Translations under genes and position numbers: made by a program
The notes under the pieces: generated by a model
The model's database searches: none
Told to the model about the DNA's origin: nothing
Seen by the model: only the letters and a program-made list of their open reading frames with translations
From: Puia sp.
Lineage (GTDB): Bacteria; Bacteroidota; Bacteroidia; Chitinophagales; Chitinophagaceae
Reading direction: 5' to 3'
DNA length: 64,000 nucleotides
NCBI GenBank assembly: GCA_031292515.1
Contig: JARLGZ010000172.1
Span: 124,001 to 188,000 of the forward strand
Shown: piece by piece, positions 1-7,738 of the stretch
Position numbering within the stretch: position 1 is the stretch's first letter
Layout of the letters: each line of letters starts with the position of its first letter

Positions 1-2408
1 GAGGAAGTCGTCAGCCTGGGTATATTGTTCCAGGTCCCGGCATTGGTCAATACGCTCTGCAACTGGTAGGGATTCGCATCGTTACCCACCTGGGCCACGC
101 CGGCCCTGAGTTTGATCAGGTCGATGGTCTTCGACTTCAGACCTGCGATCTCGTTGATGAGCAGGCTCAAAGAAGCGGAAGGATAAAAATAGGGCTGGGC
201 ATTGGGCAGTGTGCTGGACCAGTCGTTGCGGCCTGTGACATCCAGGAAGGCCAGGTCCTTATAGCCGATATTCAGCAGACCATATACGCTTTTTACGCCC
301 TTTTTGAAATACGTGCTGGAATAGTTGAGATTGCTGGGCAGAATATTCTGGATCGTGAACACGCCCGGCACGATCAACCCGGTACCGTCCTTGGTTGCAT
401 CGGTAATATTGGAGCCTGTCTGGTATCTTGTATTGCCGCCGCCGGAGAGCGAGAAACTAAAGTCCTTGACCTCTTTTTTATAGGTCACCAGGAAGTCTGC
501 GTTGTTTTCAAAAGTCTTGATCCCAATCAGCCCATAAGATCCGCCGGGATCTTCGGTATAACTTTCAGAGATCTTGGTTTCCCGGGTCTCGTTATAGGTA
601 TCCAGTGTATAACGGAGCATGACACTCAGGCCCTGGGTGACCTGCCAGTCCAGCTTGACATTGCCGAATACACGGTCGCGGGTGAAGCTGTTCTTCACTT
701 CATGAGCCAGGAAATAGGGGTTATTGAAGACCCCCTTGGATTGCGTGAGCTGTTGAATGCCCTCCTGGCCGGGAATCCAATAATTTTTCAGTTGGCGGAT
801 ATCCGTGTTGGGCGCGACGTTATAGGCCCACTCCAGGGGGTTGGTCCCTCTTTCACCGGCCGGGCGGTTGTTGGAGTTATTCCTGCTGAAGTTGATATCG
901 CTGCTCAGACGCAGATTCTTTGTGATCTTGGCGCCGGTATTCAGATCCAGGCTGTTCCGGTAGAGATCGGAACCGGGGATGATCCCCCGGTTGGACATAT
1001 TCGCGTAAGAGAGGCGGTAGGATACCTGGTCGTTGTTGTTGGAGACGGACACGCCGTTGGTGCTGGTGATGCCGCTCTGGACAAAATTCTTCACATTGTT
1101 CTTGTGAGAGACCAGCGGTTCCGGGATGGGGTTCCCGTTGGCATCCAGCGGACTCCACCATTGCACGTCCGAATATCCTTTGTCCAGCTCCGCACCCCAG
1201 ACCGATCCGATATTCTCCTGGATCAGACTGCCAAAGGGGTTGGTCAGCAGGTTTCCGCTCACCGATACGGGAATGGCCGAGAATTGTCCGGGCCCGAATT
1301 TCGTCTGAAACTTGAGGAACTTATAGGGGTTGTCGAGGACATTATTCGAAGTCACGGTGACGGTCATCTTTTTCACGCCCCGGCCGGATTTGGTAGTAAT
1401 GAGTACGACCCCGTTACCCGCCCTGGATCCATAAAGGGCCGCAGCGCTGGGGCCTTTCAGGATGGTAACGCTTTCGATGTCTTCCGGGTTGATGCTGGAC
1501 AAGGCATTTCCATAGTCCACCCGGTTGTCGATCCCGACCTGGCTGATATTGTTCAGGGTGTTGGCGAACGGTACTCCGTCGACGACAAAAAGCGGCTGGT
1601 TGTCTGTGGACAAGGACGTAGCGCCACGAATGATCATGCTGACCGAAGAGCCGGTCCCGCCCGTGGAACTGATCGTGACACCCGCTACTTTCCCGGCCAT
1701 GGCATTCAGGATATTCTCCTGGGATACCCGGGTGAACTCTTTTCCACCTACTTCTTCCACGGAATACCCCAGCGACTTCTTTTCACGGGTGATACCCAGC
1801 GCGGTCACGACCACGCCGGACAACTCCTGCGGCACGGTCTCGAGGATGACCTCCACCTGCGTACGACCATTGAGCGGGAATTCGAGCGTCTTGAAACCGA
1901 TGGAGCTGAATACCAGCACCGCGTTGGGCCCCGAGACCTTTAGCCGGAAGCTGCCATCGATTTTAGACGTCGTGGCATTGGAAGTTCCTTTTTCGGTGAC
2001 CGTGATGCCCTCCAACGGGGCGCTGTTGACCGTCCGGACAGCTCCCCTGATCTCCACGGGAGGAGGCAAGGATGCGGCCGGATCGGCTGCCGGAGGGAAA
2101 AGTACGGGAGGCGGCTCGTTCTTCCTGATGACGATGCTCTGTCCTCTCAACAGGTAACCGACAGCCTGGCCTTTCAGGCACATATCGAGCACCTGTTCTA
2201 TGGTGGCGTTCTTTACCTTTATACTGACAGGATCCATCCCTTCCAGCAAGGTCTCCTTGTAGACGAAAGAAACCCCCGTCTGCCTGGTGATCTCCTTGAA
2301 GACCTGTTGCAGCGAGGCATTCTTTACAGTGAGAGTGACCTTCTGCGAATAGCTGTTGGCACTCACCTGTAAACAAATAGCAACGAGGCAGAAAGCGGTT
2401 AGTTTCAT
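1..2408 (-). CDS. SusC/RagA-family TonB-dependent transporter with STN domain, C-terminus cut off by window edge
   Basis: Outer-membrane TonB-linked porin that, in this family, imports oligosaccharides or peptides with a SusD partner. The reverse strand is open for about 802 codons without a frame break. From the chosen ATG it begins MKLTAFCLVAICLQ, a signal peptide, then an STN secretin/TonB signalling domain (about 25-95), a carboxypeptidase-regulatory-like domain (about 120-195), the plug (LNAMAGKVAGV, LFVVDGVPF, INPEDIESVTILKG) and part of the barrel. The last 250-350 residues and any susD lie outside the window. STN plus the upstream FecR and ECF sigma genes imply trans-envelope signalling. 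In-frame ATGs also occur at 2465, 2522 and 2600 inside a tandem repeat; 2408 is chosen because the signal peptide follows it. Substrate unknown. Confidence 0.93.
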   Translation of the reverse strand, partial: MKLTAFCLVAICLQVSANSYSQKVTLTVKNASLQQVFKEITRQTGVSFVYKETLLEGMDPVSIKVKNATIEQVLDMCLKGQAVGYLLRGQSIVIRKNEPPPVLFPPAADPAASLPPPVEIRGAVRTVNSAPLEGITVTEKGTSNATTSKIDGSFRLKVSGPNAVLVFSSIGFKTLEFPLNGRTQVEVILETVPQELSGVVVTALGITREKKSLGYSVEEVGGKEFTRVSQENILNAMAGKVAGVTISSTGGTGSSVSMIIRGATSLSTDNQPLFVVDGVPFANTLNNISQVGIDNRVDYGNALSSINPEDIESVTILKGPSAAALYGSRAGNGVVLITTKSGRGVKKMTVTVTSNNVLDNPYKFLKFQTKFGPGQFSAIPVSVSGNLLTNPFGSLIQENIGSVWGAELDKGYSDVQWWSPLDANGNPIPEPLVSHKNNVKNFVQSGITSTNGVSVSNNNDQVSYRLSYANMSNRGIIPGSDLYRNSLDLNTGAKITKNLRLSSDINFSRNNSNNRPAGERGTNPLEWAYNVAPNTDIRQLKNYWIPGQEGIQQLTQSKGVFNNPYFLAHEVKNSFTRDRVFGNVKLDWQVTQGLSVMLRYTLDTYNETRETKISESYTEDPGGSYGLIGIKTFENNADFLVTYKKEVKDFSFSLSGGGNTRYQTGSNITDATKDGTGLIVPGVFTIQNILPSNLNYSSTYFKKGVKSVYGLLNIGYKDLAFLDVTGRNDWSSTLPNAQPYFYPSASLSLLINEIAGLKSKTIDLIKLRAGVAQVGNDANPYQLQSVLTNAGTWNNIPRLTTS

Positions 2409-2576
2409 TGCAAGTATAAATGTCTTTCCAAGCGAGCAATGGGATCTCTTTTCATTCGATCTCATCGCAAGTATTAATGTCTTGTCAATGGCGCGACGGG
2501 ATCTCCCTTCGGTCGATCTCATTGCGGGTATAAATGTCTTGTTTATACTTCTTCTACTGTTGCAATGGGTCTCCCC
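2406..2576. repeat. 57-bp direct tandem repeat, three copies, at the susC start
   Basis: Units start at 2406, 2463 and 2520, each opening with a variant of CATTGCAAGTATAAATGTCTT on the + strand. Read on the susC strand, each copy carries AAGACATTTATACTTGCAATGA or a close variant, so the start codon and its upstream bases are copied. Because 57 is a multiple of 3, the copied ATGs are all in frame with susC. The third copy diverges after about 25 bp. Confidence 0.85.
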
Positions 2577-2646
2577 CTCATCGGACGGGGTTAATCTCAT
2601 GGCATGCGTAGTTTTGGTAGGCAACCGTCGCCCAAAAGACGCGGGG

Positions 2647-2676
2647 TTGCAAAAAGCCCTTAATTGCATAACTTTG
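2647..2676 (+). promoter_or_regulatory. Perfect Bacteroidota promoter for the small RNA
   Basis: TTG at 2647-2649, a 19-bp spacer, then TAACTTTG at 2669-2676: an exact match to the primary-sigma consensus TTG-N19-TAnnTTTG of this phylum. It points rightward, against the surrounding genes, and predicts a start near 2682. No credible coding sequence follows; a structured segment and an intrinsic terminator do. Confidence 0.75.
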
Positions 2677-2681
2677 CACAG

Positions 2682-2788
2682 TTTGGGTGATGTAATAGTG
2701 ATCCAGCCAGATTTATATTGCCATTGCCCATGTACAGTTCCGGTTGCCGCCGTAACTGGTCGCCCCGCTGCAAGGCGGGGCTTTTTTT
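2682..2788 (+). ncRNA. Candidate small RNA transcribed opposite to the fecR-susC operon
   Basis: About 107 nt lie between the predicted transcription start and the end of the T-run. Three helices are visible: GGGTGATG (2685-2692) with CATTGCCC (2722-2729), 8 bp including two G-U pairs; CAGTT-C-CGG (2735-2743) with CCG-T-AACTG (2750-2758); and the terminator stem. It lies between fecR and susC on the opposite strand, so it would be complementary to the susC leader if that is co-transcribed with fecR. This is the placement reported for DonS-type antisense RNAs of Bacteroides polysaccharide loci. Similarity to DonS is positional only; I do not recognise a known RNA family in the sequence. Confidence 0.6.
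2762..2788 (+). terminator. Intrinsic terminator of the small RNA
   Basis: GCCCCGC (2762-2768), loop TGCAAG, GCGGGGC (2775-2781), then seven T. It acts only rightward: on the other strand the stem is not followed by T, so it should not end the fecR transcript. Confidence 0.8.
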
Positions 2789-2793
2789 ATGAG

Positions 2794-4101
2794 CTATGGA
2801 AGCACAAATACTTTTTTGCCTTCTATTTTAAAATGATTGATCCCATTCGCCTCCAACAAGTCCAGCACCTCCGTCAAACCCAGGTTCTTGCTGATACTAC
2901 CTCCCAAAGAGGTTCTATCCGGGGTGATCTGGTATACTATTTCGATGTCATACCACCTGGCGAGCTGACGCATGATCGTAGCCAGGTCCGTATGATCAAA
3001 TTCAAAAAGACCGTTTTTCCAGGCGACCGCTTTCTGAATATCGGCCTGACCGACAGCCAGTTGATGACCGGCAGGGTTGAGCGCCGCCTGCTGCCCGGGC
3101 GTCAATCGCTTTGACAGATCTCCGGCTGAAACTTCCACGGCCCCTTCCAGCAAGGTGGTATTGATCGTCTTTTCATCGGGATAGGCCATCGTATTAAAAT
3201 GAGTTCCCAATACCTTCACTTTCATATGATTCACATTCACACAGAAAGGCATCGCGGCATTCTTTGCAATCTCGAAATACCCCTCGCCGCTTAACTCCAC
3301 GGAACGTTCTTTTCCCCTGAAGACGGTCGGAAACCGCAACGAAGACGCCGAGTTCAGCCAGACTTTGCTGCCATCGGGCAGGATCAGCTGATATTGGCCG
3401 CCCCGGGGCGTCGAGATAAAGGCTTCCCCTGCATCGTCCGGATGGGAAAGGCCCTGCTCGTTTATTCTTTGATTGTCTGAGCCCCTGTTGAGACCGGCAA
3501 AAGAAATGGACAAGGCCCCGTTCGATTTATTGAAAGTAGCAGCCCCTTGTCTGGCGATCTGGCCGTTTTGAGCGCTGTCGAGGTCGATCCGTGTTCCATC
3601 AGCCAGCAGCAGGATAGCCTTGTCGCCGCCGGGCTGAATATCATGATCCGCCTTATGTTTTGAAGCAACCGGTCCCTGGCCCGTATTACGGGAAGCTGGC
3701 CTGAACAATCGCATGCCTCCTGCGACCAGCAGCAAGATCGCCGCGGCGACACCATACCGTATGACCCGGCGGCGCACAAACCCGTTCCTGCTCATCGGGT
3801 CGATCGATACCACCGGCGCCGTCTCCTCGTCCGTCCTCATGACAGGGTTCTCCATCCTCATGACGGGCACCCCTTGCGGCGGCTTGCGTTCCCTGATGAT
3901 CTCTTTCCACATGGCTTCCTGCAGTTCCGGGGTCCAGGTCTCATGAACGCCGCCACGCTCCAGCAACCGCAAAAAATCATCCCTCATCCAGGCATCATGC
4001 CCCCCGTCGCGGATGGCTCCGCGCAATTCCTCCCAATCTTCCTGTGGAAGACGGTCGGTCTTGTATAACCCAAAAAGATATTCGAAACGTTGCCTCGTCA
4101 T
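2794..4101 (-). CDS. FecR-family anti-sigma factor with DUF4974 domain
   Basis: Inner-membrane anti-sigma factor that holds the partner ECF sigma factor until the outer-membrane SusC signals through its STN domain. At 435 residues it has the usual length. A cytoplasmic N-terminal region (1-110) precedes one membrane helix (about 113-131), a periplasmic FecR domain (HFNTMAYPDEKTINTTLLEG around 290-310) and a C-terminal DUF4974 domain (about 365-435). It is second-last in a leftward series sigma, lipoprotein, FecR, SusC. The start at 4101 gives a typical opening, MTRQRFEYLFGLYKTD. The 385 bp between it and susC hold a small RNA and tandem repeats. Confidence 0.93.
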   Translation of the reverse strand: MTRQRFEYLFGLYKTDRLPQEDWEELRGAIRDGGHDAWMRDDFLRLLERGGVHETWTPELQEAMWKEIIRERKPPQGVPVMRMENPVMRTDEETAPVVSIDPMSRNGFVRRRVIRYGVAAAILLLVAGGMRLFRPASRNTGQGPVASKHKADHDIQPGGDKAILLLADGTRIDLDSAQNGQIARQGAATFNKSNGALSISFAGLNRGSDNQRINEQGLSHPDDAGEAFISTPRGGQYQLILPDGSKVWLNSASSLRFPTVFRGKERSVELSGEGYFEIAKNAAMPFCVNVNHMKVKVLGTHFNTMAYPDEKTINTTLLEGAVEVSAGDLSKRLTPGQQAALNPAGHQLAVGQADIQKAVAWKNGLFEFDHTDLATIMRQLARWYDIEIVYQITPDRTSLGGSISKNLGLTEVLDLLEANGINHFKIEGKKVFVLP

Positions 4102-4167
4102 AAACAGTTGTAATTCACAATAAAGACTATCCTCCGGTCCAAACGGCCCAACTCTCCCGAAAAAAAA

Positions 4168-4695
4168 TTACTGTTTTTGAAGGAGCAAGGTCAGGGGCGC
4201 CGTACCGAGACCCGGAATATTCACCGTCAGGGAGAGCGCCAGGGAATCACTGGTAATCCCATCGATCCAATGGGGATCGGCCGAATCAGCCGCGTTCGTC
4301 AACTTTAAAACGGCGTCGTATACGGCAAGAGACCATTTCCCGGAATTCCCTGCCACCGGAAGGATGACATCCGTCGCACCATTGATCCGGTAGGTACCGC
4401 TGTCGGTAAAAGTATAGACGTTATTCTGTGTCGGAACAAAAAAAGATGTGACGCCAAAAGCAGTCAGGTAAGGATCCGTGATCATACTGGTCCCGGAAGG
4501 AAAATCGTAGTCGGTTCCGCCCACGTTGACCGAAACGGGAACACCGAGCACAATATCGGTTTGCTTCCAGACCCCTGTCACGATCTGGGCTTTTTCAGAC
4601 TGCCCGGATTGGCCATTGTTTTTTTTGCAGGAGAAAAGAAACAGGCAAAAGGCCATGGAACCCAGCAAGGACAACAGACAAATTTGTCTTTTCAT
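4168..4695 (-). CDS. Small lipoprotein of unknown function between sigma and anti-sigma genes
   Basis: 175 residues with a type II signal peptide ending LFLFSCKKN; the lipobox cysteine is at about residue 23, so it is a predicted periplasmic or outer-membrane lipoprotein. The rest is beta-rich with little charge (TDSGTYRINGATDVILP, SGKWSLAVYDAVLKLTN), resembling the lipocalin-like or DUF-type lipoproteins common in this phylum. I cannot assign a family. It lies between the ECF sigma gene (98 bp upstream) and fecR (66 bp downstream), on the same strand, and is likely co-transcribed. That position is uncommon, since sigma and FecR genes usually abut. A role in signal perception is possible but not shown. 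Confidence 0.8.
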   Translation of the reverse strand: MKRQICLLSLLGSMAFCLFLFSCKKNNGQSGQSEKAQIVTGVWKQTDIVLGVPVSVNVGGTDYDFPSGTSMITDPYLTAFGVTSFFVPTQNNVYTFTDSGTYRINGATDVILPVAGNSGKWSLAVYDAVLKLTNAADSADPHWIDGITSDSLALSLTVNIPGLGTAPLTLLLQKQ

Positions 4696-4793
4696 ATAAG
4701 CGTTGTTTTGGAATAGATGGTTAAAATGAGACTCTCTCGTTCATAAAGACGATCCCGGAAAAGGAACGGCCCAACCATTCCCTAAAAAAATTT

Positions 4794-5432
4794 TTAACAC
4801 CCCGGAAAAACAGAAAAAATGTCCCCGGCGATTTGCGCGGCGGAAAAAAAGAAAAACAAGGGGAAAATGACCTGCTGATGCAGGTGATGATGAAGATATT
4901 TCCGGACAAAACGCCGGGCGAGTTCGAGATGCCGTTTGACGGTCAGCCTGGATACCTGCATGCGGTCCGCGATCTCTTCGTAACTCATTTCCTGTTCACT
5001 GGCCATCAGGTAGGCTTGCCGCTGCTGGGAAGGAAGGCGGGAGATCACCTGCCGCAGCAGTTGCCCGCACTCGCGTTCCTGCATGCTGACCAATACATTA
5101 TTATGCAATGCCGGAACGTCTTCGCGCAGATACGCGAGCCGGCTCGTCTCGAGGGTTATTTTCCTGAAATGGTCGAATACCGTATTGCGGGCCAGGATGA
5201 AAAGGTAGTCCTTCAGGCTCCTCACATCCCTGAGCAGCCGGCGCTGATCCCAGATTCTTATAAACACGATCTGCACGATCTCCCGGGCGGCATGCTCGTC
5301 TTTGACATAAGTCATCACTGCGTTATAGATCCCACTGTTCGCCTGGTGATAGAACCGGCAGAAAGCCTGTTCATCTCCCCCGGAAATGAGCAGTAACAGA
5401 TCGTCTTCTTTATATGGGCGGTTTTCAGACAA
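4794..5432 (-). CDS. ECF-type RNA polymerase sigma factor (FecI/RpoE-like)
   Basis: 212 residues with region 2 (FCRFYHQANSGIYNAVMTYV to LKDYLFILARNTVFDHFRK) and region 4 (SRLPSQQRQAYLMASEQEMS, EEIADRMQVSRLTVKRHLEL), the two-domain layout of ECF factors. It should drive its own locus and the SusC gene once freed by the FecR protein encoded downstream. The C-terminus ends in a hydrophobic stretch (VIFPLFFFFSAAQIAGDIF), as often seen in Bacteroidota ECF factors paired with FecR. It is the first gene of the leftward operon, about 140 nt after a candidate -7 element. Confidence 0.93.
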   Translation of the reverse strand: MSENRPYKEDDLLLLISGGDEQAFCRFYHQANSGIYNAVMTYVKDEHAAREIVQIVFIRIWDQRRLLRDVRSLKDYLFILARNTVFDHFRKITLETSRLAYLREDVPALHNNVLVSMQERECGQLLRQVISRLPSQQRQAYLMASEQEMSYEEIADRMQVSRLTVKRHLELARRFVRKYLHHHLHQQVIFPLFFFFSAAQIAGDIFSVFPGC

Positions 5433-5571
5433 GAAGAGGAAGTTGATACGGTGAATCGTTAGCGTTTAAACAGTTGTTGGTTATCGTCGAAAAATACTCT
5501 TGAACAAACTGGTTTTTAACCGGATAGATGGATTTTGATCGTCGAAAACGGGAGCGTACCCGATTCGGGCG

Positions 5572-5579
5572 CAAATGTA
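5572..5579 (-). promoter_or_regulatory. Candidate -7 element for the sigma-FecR-SusC locus
   Basis: On the reverse strand TACATTTG matches TAnnTTTG exactly. No TTG lies 19-21 bp upstream, so the match is half a promoter. It predicts a start near 5565 and a leader of about 130 nt before the sigma gene. Confidence 0.4.
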
Positions 5580-5700
5580 TTAAAAGGATAGGTCCGTCTG
5601 TTGATACTCACACGGGATAACAAAAACTTAATGCCGCCTTGTAGGAAGCCACCACAAAACCCGCCGAAATATACGTAATGAATTTTAAACGATCAAATGC

Positions 5701-6129
5701 TTATACCCTTGCCGCATCCATTTTCCAGTTTTTGATCTCCTTTTTTATTTCGTCGCTGTTGAGCGCCTCGTCGACGGCCCGCCTGGCAAGTCGCACAAAT
5801 TCCTCATCGCTTGCAAACCGGAGGGCGACGATCTGCTTAATGGTCAGTTCTTTGTCCAGGACCTGTCCGGTCATGGCGAAATGACGAAGGTTCTCTTCGG
5901 CCCGGATAGCCCGGTCCTGGGCACGCAGCGGGAAAATGCGGGCATAGCAAAACAGACTCAGTTGGATAAAGGACACCAACACCAGGAGAGACGCAGAATA
6001 AAGATTTTCGTGTGAGGAGGAAGAAAGGTTGACGAGAGATCCGATACAGAGGGCCAGAATGGCAAGAAGCGTGACTCCATGATAGAGGTATACGTATCTT
6101 TTATGGTTTTGGTAGTTTTGGGGCTTCAT
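5701..6129 (-). CDS. DUF6526 membrane protein
   Basis: 142 residues opening MKPQNYQNHKRYVYLYHGV, the conserved N-terminus of the DUF6526 family seen almost only in Bacteroidota. Two membrane helices follow (about 17-34 and 44-62), then a charged cytoplasmic part (RAQDRAIRAEENLRHFAMTG). The function of the family is unknown. It stands alone, divergent from cinA with 148 bp between the starts, and has the expected length. Confidence 0.85.
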   Translation of the reverse strand: MKPQNYQNHKRYVYLYHGVTLLAILALCIGSLVNLSSSSHENLYSASLLVLVSFIQLSLFCYARIFPLRAQDRAIRAEENLRHFAMTGQVLDKELTIKQIVALRFASDEEFVRLARRAVDEALNSDEIKKEIKNWKMDAARV

Positions 6130-6252
6130 ACAATGGGTTTGAACAAAAAGATACTGAAATTTACGGATCCGTATCGTTTTTTAACCACCGAAAAAAGACA
6201 AAATAGTCGCTTCGTAGGAACAAATACTATTAGCGTATTCTTTTTCCCCACT

Positions 6253-6260
6253 TACCTTTG
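6253..6260 (+). promoter_or_regulatory. -7 element of the cinA promoter
   Basis: TACCTTTG matches TAnnTTTG exactly, 17 bp before the cinA ATG. A poor -33 (TAG or TTA in place of TTG) is found 19-20 bp upstream. It predicts a very short leader of about 10 nt. Confidence 0.55.
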
Positions 6261-6277
6261 CAGCGAACAAAAGAAAC

Positions 6278-7546
6278 ATGGAAAAAATTGCGGCCAGCAT
6301 CATCACGATCGGTGATGAACTACTCATCGGTCAGGTCATAGACACGAACAGCGCCTGGATGGCGCAGGAATTAAACAAGCATGGCATTTGGGTCAGGCAT
6401 AGATTGGCGGTAGGCGACGTATGGGATGATATCTGGCAGGCCCTCGACGATGAGAGCAGGCAGTCCCGCATCGTCCTGATCACCGGAGGGCTCGGTCCGA
6501 CCGCGGACGATATCACCAAACCGCTGCTTTGCGAATATTTCGGCGGGAAGCTCGTTTTCGACGAGGGTGCGCTCGCCAATGTCAGGCATATCTTCGAAAA
6601 TGTCCTGAAGCGTCCCATGATCGAAAGAAACCTCAAACAGGCCGAGGTACCCGATGTCTGCACCGTCATTCCTAACGAACGCGGCACAGCGCCGGGGATG
6701 TGGTTCGAAAAGAACGGCGTGATCTATGTATCCATGCCGGGCGTTCCCCATGAGATGAAAGGGATGATGAGCGGATATGTGTTGCAGGCGCTCGGACGGC
6801 ATTTCACCTTGCCTGCGATTTCCCACCGTACACTGCTGACGGCGGGTATCGGCGAATCATTCCTGGCCGAACACATCAGCCGGTTCGAATCGGCACTGCC
6901 GGAATCCGTCAAACTGGCTTATCTCCCAAACTATGGGATGGTACGTCTCCGGCTCACCGCAACCGGCGCCGACAAGAGATCGCTGGAAGAACTCGTACAG
7001 ACGCAATTCGATACCCTGAAGGAATTGGTTGCCGAATGGATGGTCATCGACGAAGACCTGTCCCTGCAACAGGCCGTCGGCCGGTTGCTCAAACAGCGAG
7101 GCAGGACGATCGGCACTGCGGAAAGCTGCACAGGAGGGTATATCGCACACCTGCTGACCGCCATTCCGGGCGCCAGCGAATACTATAACGGCAGCGTCGT
7201 CTCGTATGCCAACGGGATCAAAGAAAAGGTGCTGCATGTAGATCCGGAGACCATCGAAGAAAAAGGGGCTGTAAGCGAGGAGACGGTCCGTGAAATGATA
7301 CAGGGCGCACTCATCCTTTTGGATACCGACTACATCATCGCCACTTCCGGGATCATGGGACCCGACGGCGGCACCCCCGCAAAACCGGTGGGATGGGTCT
7401 GGATCGGGGTAGGCAACCGCGAAAAAATGGAAGTACGCTCCTTCCGGTTCCGGTTCGACAGGCAGAGGAATATAGAGCTGACGGCGGTCAACGCACTGAA
7501 CATGCTGAGGAAATTTATATGGGACACCACTGACGCAGCACAATGA
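6278..7546 (+). CDS. cinA: CinA-family protein, NMN deamidase / ADP-ribose pyrophosphatase
   Basis: 422 residues, full family length. The N-terminal COG1058/MoCF-like domain (1-170: IITIGDELLIGQVIDTNSAW, VLITGGLGPTADDITK) is the ADP-ribose pyrophosphatase part. The C-terminal CinA domain (about 260-415: GTAESCTGGYIAHLLTAIPG, ATSGIMGPDGGTPAKPVG) deamidates nicotinamide mononucleotide in NAD recycling. Despite the historical name, this family need not take part in competence. It is monocistronic, divergent from the DUF6526 gene. The start follows an exact -7 element at 6253. Confidence 0.95.
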   Translation: MEKIAASIITIGDELLIGQVIDTNSAWMAQELNKHGIWVRHRLAVGDVWDDIWQALDDESRQSRIVLITGGLGPTADDITKPLLCEYFGGKLVFDEGALANVRHIFENVLKRPMIERNLKQAEVPDVCTVIPNERGTAPGMWFEKNGVIYVSMPGVPHEMKGMMSGYVLQALGRHFTLPAISHRTLLTAGIGESFLAEHISRFESALPESVKLAYLPNYGMVRLRLTATGADKRSLEELVQTQFDTLKELVAEWMVIDEDLSLQQAVGRLLKQRGRTIGTAESCTGGYIAHLLTAIPGASEYYNGSVVSYANGIKEKVLHVDPETIEEKGAVSEETVREMIQGALILLDTDYIIATSGIMGPDGGTPAKPVGWVWIGVGNREKMEVRSFRFRFDRQRNIELTAVNALNMLRKFIWDTTDAAQ

Positions 7547-7738
7547 GAACCGGCAAATTGCGTTTTTAACAATACTAAAAGATCCCTAATTATACTGACT
7601 AATTTCAAACAACCGGGCAATAATATCGACAAACCCATATCCTGAGAACCGTCCGGCTGAATTTTTGGCAATAGAGAATTTTCTTTGTCAAATCGCTACC
7701 TTTACAACTTCCGTTAACAGTAAAACCATATATGACCT

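Noticed and set aside
702-1943. 413-codon open frame on the + strand
   Set aside because: It lies antisense to the partial susC, which is open throughout with signal peptide, STN, plug and barrel motifs; the antisense translation has no domain.
2356-3114. 252-codon + frame with three IASINV repeats
   Set aside because: The repeats reflect the 57-bp DNA tandem; the frame crosses the small RNA and its terminator and runs into antisense fecR.
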